Shown in pieces: positions 1-5,079 of a stretch of DNA of 5,079 nt. Position 1 is the stretch's first letter; each line of letters starts with the position of its first letter. A program made the position numbers and the translations under genes. The DNA comes from Clostridiales bacterium (GTDB lineage: Bacteria > Bacillota > Clostridia > Oscillospirales > CAG-272). A model generated the notes under the pieces. It was given only the letters and a program-made list of their open reading frames with translations. It was not told the DNA's origin and did no database searches. The stretch lies in NCBI GenBank assembly GCA_019415985.1, contig DXYE01000169.1, positions 1-5,079 on the forward strand. The letters run 5' to 3'.

Positions 1-516
1 CCAGAAATTTCCGCGATATATATACCGATAGCCATAGAACAACAGCATGATGGACAACAACTGACGCATCTGGGGTATCCCGATAAAATACATCCCCACC
101 AGAAACAGGCTTAAAACGCTAACCGGGAAGCAGACGGAATAATCCTTCACGCATTTAAAAAACAGCGCGTAGCTCAAAAAATTAAAAACGAAAAACAAGA
201 CCTGCGCATTGGAGGTAAACAGCTGAATCATTTGGCAAACGACTCGAAAGCCTATCTCCGCATAGGAAGTACCGCCATTCTCAATTTCATAAAACATTTG
301 ACGATAGTTCCAATAGTCTCCGCCGGTGCCTACGATAAGGGATGGCAGCAACCACAGGGCCAAAAATGCGAAAGCCAAACAAATTTGACGGCGGTGCGGT
401 GTAATTGCCGTATGACCGATTATATAGGCCTTTTCCAGTTGCTTGCGCGTCTCAAAATACTGCCATAGGCAGGAAAATAAAACTGCCGTAACTATGACAG
501 TCATATAGGGAGTCAT
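1..516 (-). CDS. EpsG-like (Wzy-type) polysaccharide polymerase, N-terminal part, cut by window edge
   Basis: The reading frame is open from an ATG at 516 to base 1 (172 codons, no stop), so the C-terminal part lies outside. The product is strongly hydrophobic, with likely membrane segments near residues 4-20, 45-64, 104-120 and 130-165. Between the second and third segments is GTGGDYWNYR (63-72) followed by E-I-G-F-R (87-91). A G-x-D-x-x-x-Y motif followed by E-x-G-[FY] is the layout I know from EpsG-family proteins; an Arg in IPQMRQ (about 147-152) before the next helix is also typical. EpsG proteins are thought to act like Wzy, joining lipid-linked repeat units on the outer face of the membrane. 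The start is fixed by a Shine-Dalgarno site 8 bases upstream; an ATG at codon 5 is less likely. The gene begins 18 bases after the wzz-like gene, which fits a polymerase and chain-length regulator pair. The family call is from motifs only. Confidence 0.8.
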   Translation of the reverse strand, partial: MTPYMTVIVTAVLFSCLWQYFETRKQLEKAYIIGHTAITPHRRQICLAFAFLALWLLPSLIVGTGGDYWNYRQMFYEIENGGTSYAEIGFRVVCQMIQLFTSNAQVLFFVFNFLSYALFFKCVKDYSVCFPVSVLSLFLVGMYFIGIPQMRQLLSIMLLFYGYRYIYRGNFW

Positions 517-524
517 AAATAAAT

Positions 525-532
525 CCCTCCCC
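525..532 (-). promoter_or_regulatory. Shine-Dalgarno site of the EpsG-like gene
   Basis: The coding strand reads GGGGAGGG, with its GGAGGG core ending 8 bases before the ATG at 516. It supports that ATG over the one at codon 5. It lies just after the stop codon of the wzz-like gene (535-537), so the two genes may be translationally coupled. Confidence 0.75.
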
Positions 533-534
533 GG

Positions 535-1806
535 TTAGGATAAAACCACACAGCCTATAATATCCTTGTGGATTTTTGTAAACAGCTTTCTTTCATTCTC
601 AATCTCAGGAAGTCGGGATACGCCCTTTTCCTCCACAAGAATAATGGCGTCGGCCCGGGCGGCCGCTTCAATGCAATTGGGTTCTTCCAGAACCGTCTGC
701 CCCACAAAAACCTCCAGCGGTATCTGATGGGAAGTCGCGTAATCAGTCATCGCCTTTTGAAGCTGTTCTACTTCCTGCTTATCTGCTGTTCCGGTCAACA
801 GGAGTTTACTTACCGGCTGCGAGCCGCTTGACATCTGCGTAAGCATCAACACCAGGGCCGACCCGCAATTTTCGACCGACATACGGATATCCGGATAGCC
901 TTCCAGCTTATCGATAAAACGGGATAACCGTTTAGAACGCTTTTTTTTGCCGGAACGGAATCCAGAGAGCACCGTTAGGTTCATTTTTTGCAGCTGAACG
1001 GTTTCTTGCAGGCGAATATCCATAATATCCACAAAAAATATCAGGACAATAGAAAGCAGCAAGCCGAAAACAACGCCTAAAACGCCGCTCTTTACCGCCT
1101 TAACGGCGATGTCTCGTAATGTTGGACGAACAATACTGGTATTCGTATCCATATTAGTACGCGGATTCGATGTTGCCGGTACCGGAGCAATTTTCGCAGT
1201 ATTACTCGATATATAATCTAGCTTTTGATCGATTAAAGGGGCTGCCTGTTCAAGAACAAGTGCGATATATTGATCGAGAATTTTTTCAGACAGGCTCTTC
1301 GAATACGTTGCTACGTTAAATTCAACCACTACACCAGATATATTGATGCTGAAGATATCACGGAAATTATCGATAGTATACTCCTCGGTCAAGATTGTGG
1401 GAAGCTGATAATTTAAATCGACCAGGCGGATACGGGCGTCGGCTTCCCACTTTTTCACTTGGTCGAAATACGTTTCATACAGTTTTTGCACAATCAAATC
1501 CGACTTCTGGAGCGAGCTTAAAACGCCCGTAACATAGTTTAAATGGGTATCGTTCATGTCGTCTTTAAATTTCGAATTATTGATGACATAATTCTTTTTC
1601 GCTGTGTAAGTATAGGGTAGCCCAGCCGAGTTTTCCTCTTTAGCTGTGTCGCCTGTATGCGGCTGATAGGTGAGATATTGATTAACGAGCGGATAAGTCC
1701 GATAAATTCCAAACAAAACGGTAACCAGCAAGGTGACTGTTATGATGAATTTCAATTTTTTTAAAATAAGAATTAGAAATTCTTTTAAATCAAAAAACTT
1801 TTCCAT
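535..1806 (-). CDS. Wzz-type polysaccharide co-polymerase with degenerate BY-kinase-like C-terminal domain
   Basis: A 423-residue inner-membrane protein with co-polymerase topology: a short cytoplasmic N terminus, membrane segment 1 at about 18-35, an extracytoplasmic domain of about 200 residues, a Pro-containing stretch (about 207-229) and membrane segment 2 at about 239-259. Such proteins set chain length for Wzy-type polymerases. A lysine/arginine-rich patch (287-296) follows segment 2. The cytoplasmic remainder (about 305-423) ends with a pattern like BY-kinase tails (ADAIILVEE, then I-I-G-C-V-V-L). Where a BY-kinase has a Walker A motif (GxGKS/T) this protein reads TGTADKQEVEQL (338-349). 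Acidic Walker A' and B motifs and a C-terminal tyrosine cluster are absent, and the domain is much shorter than a normal kinase. It is therefore probably catalytically dead, an inference from motifs. The ATG at 1806 has a strong Shine-Dalgarno site; TAA at 535-537. A candidate frameshift site lies at 917-948. The co-polymerase role is secure; the pseudo-kinase reading is moderate. Confidence 0.85.
   Translation of the reverse strand: MEKFFDLKEFLILILKKLKFIITVTLLVTVLFGIYRTYPLVNQYLTYQPHTGDTAKEENSAGLPYTYTAKKNYVINNSKFKDDMNDTHLNYVTGVLSSLQKSDLIVQKLYETYFDQVKKWEADARIRLVDLNYQLPTILTEEYTIDNFRDIFSINISGVVVEFNVATYSKSLSEKILDQYIALVLEQAAPLIDQKLDYISSNTAKIAPVPATSNPRTNMDTNTSIVRPTLRDIAVKAVKSGVLGVVFGLLLSIVLIFFVDIMDIRLQETVQLQKMNLTVLSGFRSGKKKRSKRLSRFIDKLEGYPDIRMSVENCGSALVLMLTQMSSGSQPVSKLLLTGTADKQEVEQLQKAMTDYATSHQIPLEVFVGQTVLEEPNCIEAAARADAIILVEEKGVSRLPEIENERKLFTKIHKDIIGCVVLS
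917..948 (-). promoter_or_regulatory. Candidate programmed -1 frameshift element inside the wzz-like gene
   Basis: On the coding strand, bases 948-941 are eight A followed by G at 940. In the zero frame they read AAA AAA AAG (Lys287-Lys289), so an X-XXY-YYZ heptamer, A-AAA-AAG, occupies 946-940. A 6-base spacer (939-934) leads to a perfect 6-bp stem, AAACGG (933-928) pairing with CCGTTT (922-917), with a 5-base loop. A -1 shift would add Ala-Phe and then meet TAA at 934-932, giving a product of about 291 residues with both membrane segments but no C-terminal domain. A-AAA-AAG is the heptamer used in E. coli dnaX. No strong upstream Shine-Dalgarno-like stimulator is present (only GGA, 12 bases before the A run) and the stem is short, so function is unproven. 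Confidence 0.35.
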
Positions 1807-1810
1807 TGAT

Positions 1811-1816
1811 CCTCCT
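1811..1816 (-). promoter_or_regulatory. Shine-Dalgarno site of the wzz-like gene
   Basis: The coding strand reads AGGAGG, only 4 bases before the ATG at 1806. The spacing is short but the match to the anti-Shine-Dalgarno sequence is full, and no other in-frame start is as well placed. Confidence 0.7.
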
Positions 1817-1818
1817 AT

Positions 1819-1839
1819 AAAGCCAATCTCTAAGGCTTT
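1819..1839 (-). other. Short inverted repeat spanning the glycosyltransferase stop, upstream of wzz-like gene
   Basis: On the coding strand AAAGCC (1839-1834) can pair with GGCTTT (1824-1819) across a 9-base loop that contains the TAG stop (1832-1830) of the upstream glycosyltransferase. It ends 2 bases before the AGGAGG of the wzz-like gene. Only three of the six pairs are G-C and only three T follow, so it is a poor intrinsic terminator. It could affect translation of the wzz-like gene or mRNA processing, or be chance. Confidence 0.3.
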
Positions 1840-2936
1840 TGCGATAAGATTTCATTTTCAAATCTAGTAATATTCTTCTGAACTACTTTTTTTCTTTTCA
1901 ACCGAATATAGGATTGGTATATTTGCGATAAGCGAAGCAGCACCCCATATTTATCATGCGCAAGTAGCCAAGCCATTAACCACTTTGTCTTGCTTGATTG
2001 AAAAACCTTTTTGGATACTTCTTTGTTCCACGGGTAATGATAAGCGGCGTGCTCTTTAAAAGAACGTAGGATGTCCTTTTTTTGGGCAAACGAGTAGGGG
2101 CAGGAACGATGAAGCAGCGCCCTTTGCAAAATAATGATAAGATCTTCCATGGCCCATAGGATGGTTATACTATAAGGGACGTTCTGATCAAAAACATACT
2201 CCCAGATTTGGCTTTGCAAATCCGAAACAATTAATAAGGAATCAATAATATTTTGATCAAACTTTGCCGAGATACTGTGCGATGTTCTTTTAAAGTAAAT
2301 ATAATATACCTTAGGATTGATGACGAAAGACTTCGTATGCTGGAAAAATTGGTAAGTTAATTTGGAATCCTCACTGCCAAATCGCATGGAGGTATCAAAC
2401 TGCAGCTGATAATCGCGAAAAAACGATGTACGATAAAGTCCATCCCAAACATAATCAAATACCTTCAAATCGCGTATACAAGCAAATTCCTGCTTAATCT
2501 CTTTCTCACGGAACACATAAAGAGACGGCGCGCTTATAAAAGAGGCGTCCTGTAATACATCCCCATCCATATCCGCCCGTACTCTTCCGAATTTAACCAT
2601 ATCCGCCCCATATTGTACGGCGAGCGCATAGTTGTCTTCCAATAAAGTCGGCATATACCAATCGTCGTTATCAATTAAAGCAATATATTCGCCAGCGGCC
2701 AAACGAATAGCCCGATTGCGCGTCCAGCAAACGCCATGGTTTTCCTGCCGAATAAAAACAACCCGCTTATCCTGCGCAGCAAACGATTCACATATGGCTC
2801 CGCTCGAATCAGTAGAACCGTCATCAATCAAAATGAGTTCAATGTCCGTAAAGGTCTGACGCAAAACGCTGGTGATTGACGAATGCAGATATTTCTCGGA
2901 ATTGTATACAGGCATTATCACGCTTATGGCTGGCAT
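1830..2936 (-). CDS. Family 2 glycosyltransferase (second of a tandem pair)
   Basis: A 368-residue GT-A-fold glycosyltransferase, likely cytoplasmic or membrane-associated, that would transfer a sugar from a nucleotide donor to a growing lipid-linked repeat unit. Visible motifs are VIMPVYN (6-12), the nucleotide-binding IDDGSTD (37-43), the metal-binding D-N-D-D (89-92, DxD type) and G-S-E-D (187-190), where GT2 enzymes carry the acidic residues thought to include the catalytic base. A helical C-terminal region (about 230-350) ends in a basic tail with LKRKK (346-350). It is a paralogue of the gene just upstream: 77 of the first 120 residues are identical by my ungapped alignment, and shared blocks (VWDGL, K-Y-G-x-L-L) recur to the C terminus. 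Trp71 stands where the paralogue and most GT2 enzymes have a small residue before the R-N motif. The 3' half is notably AT-rich. The start has AAGGAG 8 bases upstream; the stop is TAG at 1830-1832. Donor and acceptor cannot be told from sequence. Confidence 0.92.
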   Translation of the reverse strand: MPAISVIMPVYNSEKYLHSSITSVLRQTFTDIELILIDDGSTDSSGAICESFAAQDKRVVFIRQENHGVCWTRNRAIRLAAGEYIALIDNDDWYMPTLLEDNYALAVQYGADMVKFGRVRADMDGDVLQDASFISAPSLYVFREKEIKQEFACIRDLKVFDYVWDGLYRTSFFRDYQLQFDTSMRFGSEDSKLTYQFFQHTKSFVINPKVYYIYFKRTSHSISAKFDQNIIDSLLIVSDLQSQIWEYVFDQNVPYSITILWAMEDLIIILQRALLHRSCPYSFAQKKDILRSFKEHAAYHYPWNKEVSKKVFQSSKTKWLMAWLLAHDKYGVLLRLSQIYQSYIRLKRKKVVQKNITRFENEILSQKP

Positions 2937-2944
2937 AACCTTTT

Positions 2945-2950
2945 CTCCTT
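2945..2950 (-). promoter_or_regulatory. Shine-Dalgarno site of the second glycosyltransferase
   Basis: The coding strand reads AAGGAG, 8 bases before the ATG at 2936, inside the 24-base gap after the first glycosyltransferase. It confirms the start, which also matches the identical N terminus of the paralogue. Confidence 0.75.
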
Positions 2951-2960
2951 CAGTTCCTGA

Positions 2961-4004
2961 CTACATAATCTTTTCTTTAAAACGCAGCAGTAAATCATAC
3001 GTTCTAGCTAAACTTATTAAGAGGCCATACTTTTTCTGAAGGAAAAGGCGGGCCACCTTAGCCTTCCTATTAGAAATCGCTTTCACTTTTGCATAGAGGG
3101 AATCATCCATGGTAAATTGAAAGCCTTTTTGTTTTTCCAGTCCCTGAAGGAAGGCCACCCTCTGCTTGTCGGAAAAGGCTTTTACCTGATTGAGGGATAG
3201 AAGAAGGGGGATTAGATAATGGGAAGATATATTGTTTATCCTTTGTACCTCATCATGTAATCCTAGATGAGAATATACCTCCATATCGACATTTGCTACC
3301 GCGATGTAGCCTTTTACAGATTCGGCATTGTTTACTGCCGAAGTGCTATGCCAATTGCGAATGTTATGGATATAATATATCCCAGGATTCATCACCAGCT
3401 TTGACAGATAAGGATATATCTGCATACAAAAGATCATATCCTCACCGCCGTAACGAAGATTTGTATCAAAGTGAAGGGCGTTTTCCCGAATCACTGTCGC
3501 ACGAAACAGTCCATCCCAAACCGTATTTAATAAGTCCTTGTTCTTTAAAAACAGATACTTTTCTACAAGCTCCTCCTTTTCATAGACGGCTTTTTCCAAA
3601 TCGCGCACATCCGTTTTGTATATCTTTCCGTTCTTCAGTGTGTGTGTCGTCCGGCCAAATTTCACCATATCGGCATTGTTAGCCTTAGCTGCACGATAAT
3701 TTGATTCTAGCATGTCAGGGCAGCATTCATCGTCATTATCTGCAAAAGCAATATATTCTCCCCTTGCCAATTCCAAGCCACGGTTACGTGCACCGCAAAG
3801 TCCGGTATTTTCTTGATGCGTGACTCTGATGCGTGAATCTTGGCTGGCATACTCATCACATATTATTCCGCTGCTGTCCTTTGAACCGTCGTCGATGAGT
3901 AGTAATTCAAAATCCGTAAACGTTTGTTTTAAAACGCTTTCGATAGCATCCCGCAGGTATTTCTCGGAATTATAAACCGGCATAATCACGCTGATAGCAG
4001 GCAT
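2961..4004 (-). CDS. Family 2 glycosyltransferase (first of a tandem pair)
   Basis: A 347-residue GT-A-fold glycosyltransferase presumed to add one sugar of the repeat unit at the cytoplasmic face of the membrane. The N-terminal catalytic domain shows VIMPVYN (6-12), IDDGSKD (37-43), the G-x-x-x-A-R-N-R-G stretch (68-76), the metal-binding D-N-D-D (89-92) and G-G-E-D (186-189), all standard for GT2. The C-terminal part (about 225-347) is helical, with no clear membrane span, and ends in a basic helix (LLLRFKEK). Residues 1-17 are identical to those of the next gene, and ADMVKFGR (111-118) is identical too. The motifs are intact, so both copies look active and probably differ in specificity. 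The start lies 15 bases after the epimerase stop, with a strong Shine-Dalgarno site; the stop is TAG at 2961-2963. Donor sugar and linkage are unknown. Confidence 0.93.
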   Translation of the reverse strand: MPAISVIMPVYNSEKYLRDAIESVLKQTFTDFELLLIDDGSKDSSGIICDEYASQDSRIRVTHQENTGLCGARNRGLELARGEYIAFADNDDECCPDMLESNYRAAKANNADMVKFGRTTHTLKNGKIYKTDVRDLEKAVYEKEELVEKYLFLKNKDLLNTVWDGLFRATVIRENALHFDTNLRYGGEDMIFCMQIYPYLSKLVMNPGIYYIHNIRNWHSTSAVNNAESVKGYIAVANVDMEVYSHLGLHDEVQRINNISSHYLIPLLLSLNQVKAFSDKQRVAFLQGLEKQKGFQFTMDDSLYAKVKAISNRKAKVARLFLQKKYGLLISLARTYDLLLRFKEKIM

Positions 4005-4013
4005 GCTCTCCAG

Positions 4014-4020
4014 CCTCCTT
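4014..4020 (-). promoter_or_regulatory. Shine-Dalgarno site of the first glycosyltransferase, overlapping the epimerase stop
   Basis: The coding strand reads AAGGAGG, and its first base is the last A of the epimerase TAA stop (4022-4020). It lies 9 bases before the ATG at 4004. A second purine-rich GGAGAG sits nearer the start but is too close to be the main site. The overlap suggests that ribosomes ending on the epimerase can re-initiate here. Confidence 0.7.
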
Positions 4021-5078
4021 TACGATTTAGTTTCAAAATACAGAACCGTTCGGCGGAAGCCTGTCTGAAGATTGACCTGAGGGTTCCAGCCCTCCTGTAT
4101 AATCGAAGCGGAATCCAGCAACGCGATAGGTTGCGATAAATAGCCGGATTTTTCTTGAACGGAAATTACTTTCTTCTGGACGCGAATGTCCCTGTCCAGG
4201 AATAATCCGGCTAACATCCCGGCGAGTTCTCCCACCGAAAGGCTCCCTTCCATACGGGAAACATTATAAACCAGACCAGGTGCATCAAGCAAAACTAAAA
4301 AAAGACCAGCGACCAAGTCACTCAAGTACGTTAGCCCAAGAATAGAGCTGCCATCGCTGTTCATGACAATGTCTTCACGGCGGATAACATTTTGAACGAA
4401 ATCACCGATGACTCTACCATCGCCAAGCGACATTCCCGGACCGTAAGTATGAGCGATACGGGCCACCTTGGTTGACACATGGTATTGTGCGGTATAAGCA
4501 GCGCACAGCGTTTCCGCCAGGCGTTTACTTTCCGGATAACAGGCGCGCACTGTGGTGGGATCGATTATGCCATAGTCCTTTTCCTTCGCATACATTTTAC
4601 CAATAGGCTGGACGCCGTAAATTTCCCGGGTAGATAACATCAAAAAGCCATCGGCTTGCCGTTTGACCGCCTCATCCAGCATCGTGGCCGTACCGACGGT
4701 ATTCGCACGGATAGTCCCGACCGGATCGGCCGTAAACTGCCGCGGGCTGGCCTGGCTGGCCGCATGGATGATATAGTGGACAGGCCCGCAATCCGGCAGG
4801 GGATCACACACATCCTGCACGAGCAGTTGGAAATCCGGACGTTCGGCGATAGGCCCAAAATGAGCCAGCGCCTTGTCCTTATTGCGAACGAGGGCAAGCA
4901 CCCGAATGGAGGCGGCTCTCGTTTCATTTAAATATAAGAGGGTATAAACCAGATAGGACGCGATCATCCCGCTCGCTCCGGTGTTCAGCACTGTTTTACC
5001 CCGGAGCTTGTCCCAGGAAAGTGGCTGACAAACAATATTCTCCAGGTCCTCTAGGATAACGGCATGTAAATCCAGCAT
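4020..5078 (-). CDS. NAD-dependent epimerase/dehydratase, extended SDR family (nucleotide-sugar enzyme)
   Basis: A 352-residue extended short-chain dehydrogenase/reductase, expected to use bound NAD to epimerise, dehydrate or decarboxylate a nucleotide-linked sugar in the cytoplasm. After about 27 lead residues comes the Rossmann motif TGASGMIA (33-40), a GxxGxxA variant, then HAAS (105-108), the Ser/Thr of LSTREIYG (148-154) and the catalytic Y-P-E-S-K (181-185). The region TYGPGMSLGDGRVIGDF (211-227) and a closing L-D-S-A-S-x-I-x-x-x-G-W (321-331) are typical of sugar-nucleotide SDRs. In the stretch DGSSILGLTYLSD (242-254), Leu247 stands where related enzymes usually have an Arg that contacts the nucleotide phosphates. 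The ATG at 5078 is one base from the window edge, so its ribosome binding site cannot be seen and an upstream start is possible; the length and lead sequence fit a full protein. Exact substrate is not assignable; dTDP-glucose dehydratase-like, UDP-glucuronate decarboxylase-like and TarJ-type context roles remain open. Confidence 0.88.
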   Translation of the reverse strand: MLDLHAVILEDLENIVCQPLSWDKLRGKTVLNTGASGMIASYLVYTLLYLNETRAASIRVLALVRNKDKALAHFGPIAERPDFQLLVQDVCDPLPDCGPVHYIIHAASQASPRQFTADPVGTIRANTVGTATMLDEAVKRQADGFLMLSTREIYGVQPIGKMYAKEKDYGIIDPTTVRACYPESKRLAETLCAAYTAQYHVSTKVARIAHTYGPGMSLGDGRVIGDFVQNVIRREDIVMNSDGSSILGLTYLSDLVAGLFLVLLDAPGLVYNVSRMEGSLSVGELAGMLAGLFLDRDIRVQKKVISVQEKSGYLSQPIALLDSASIIQEGWNPQVNLQTGFRRTVLYFETKS

Positions 5079-5079
5079 G

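Noticed and set aside
232..831. Short plus-strand open frames at 232-468 and 568-831
   Set aside because: Both are antisense to the EpsG-like and wzz-like genes, have no ribosome binding site of note and no recognisable protein features. The 2632-2859 plus-strand frame is rejected for the same reason.
1756..1762. A7 run, in-frame A-AAA-AAA, near the start of the wzz-like gene; a similar run at 1887-1893
   Set aside because: Neither has a convincing downstream structure. The first would destroy the protein at residue 17 and the second affects only the basic tail, so these look like AT-rich Lys codons.
1834..1840. Possible intrinsic terminator between the second glycosyltransferase and the wzz-like gene
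   Set aside because: The stem has only three G-C pairs and there is no proper T run on the coding strand after it; the genes on both sides belong to one functional operon.
2077..2083. Another in-frame A-AAA-AAG heptamer, in the second glycosyltransferase (Lys286-Lys287)
   Set aside because: I see no hairpin 5-9 bases downstream and a shift would cut the protein at no domain boundary. It shows that the heptamer alone can arise by chance from Lys-Lys codons, which lowers the weight of the 917-948 site.
2937..2960. Possible promoters in the short intergenic gaps
   Set aside because: The gaps are 15 to 24 bases and are filled by ribosome binding sites, leaving no room for -35 and -10 boxes.
3293..3682. 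Open frame of 129 codons on the plus strand
   Set aside because: It lies opposite the first glycosyltransferase, whose motifs are clear, and its translation has no recognisable domain and a composition typical of an antisense frame.
2891..4004. Glycosyltransferase duplication as a recent mobile-element product
   Set aside because: No insertion-sequence ends, transposase fragments or flanking direct repeats are visible, and the copies have diverged too far at silent sites for a recent event.
4640..4931. Overlapping open frames on both strands inside the SDR gene
   Set aside because: They come from the high-GC part of the SDR gene, are rich in Arg and Pro, and overlap the well-supported coding frame with HAAS and YxxxK motifs.

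Overview
This window is the inside of a polysaccharide (capsule, exopolysaccharide or O-antigen-like) biosynthesis operon. All five genes lie on the minus strand, so transcription runs from high to low coordinates, with gaps of only 15 to 24 bases. In transcription order they are an extended-SDR nucleotide-sugar epimerase/dehydratase (4020-5078), two paralogous family 2 glycosyltransferases in tandem (2961-4004 and 1830-2936), a Wzz-type polysaccharide co-polymerase (535-1806), and the first 172 codons of an EpsG-like (Wzy-type) membrane polymerase that runs off the left edge (1-516). The last gene is open at the edge but has a clear start codon and Shine-Dalgarno site. No stretch over 300 bases lacks a gene, and no RNA gene, CRISPR array, insertion sequence or convincing terminator or promoter is visible.

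The organism is probably a member of the Bacillota, perhaps a gut Clostridia or Negativicutes species. This rests on strong purine-rich Shine-Dalgarno sites, an EpsG-type rather than enterobacterial Wzy polymerase, and a Wzz followed by a BY-kinase-like cytoplasmic domain. No genus can be named from the sequence alone. Base composition is uneven (about 68% GC in one 60-base line of the epimerase, about 27-32% in lines sampled in the 3' half of the second glycosyltransferase), as is common in mosaic sugar clusters.

The genes fit a Wzy-dependent pathway. The SDR enzyme would make or modify a nucleotide sugar, the two glycosyltransferases would add sugars to a lipid-linked repeat unit, the EpsG-like protein would polymerise repeats, and the Wzz-like protein would set chain length. 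A priming transferase, a flippase and a dedicated kinase/phosphatase pair are not seen and may lie outside.

The most interesting points are in the wzz-like gene. Its C-terminal domain looks like a shortened BY-kinase that has lost its ATP-binding motifs. At the junction between the second membrane segment and this domain sits an in-frame A-AAA-AAG slippery heptamer in a run of eight A, followed 6 bases later by a perfect 6-bp hairpin. The -1 frame ends in a stop two codons after the slip. This layout resembles dnaX-type programmed frameshifting and could yield a version without the pseudo-kinase domain. It is a hypothesis, not a proven element.
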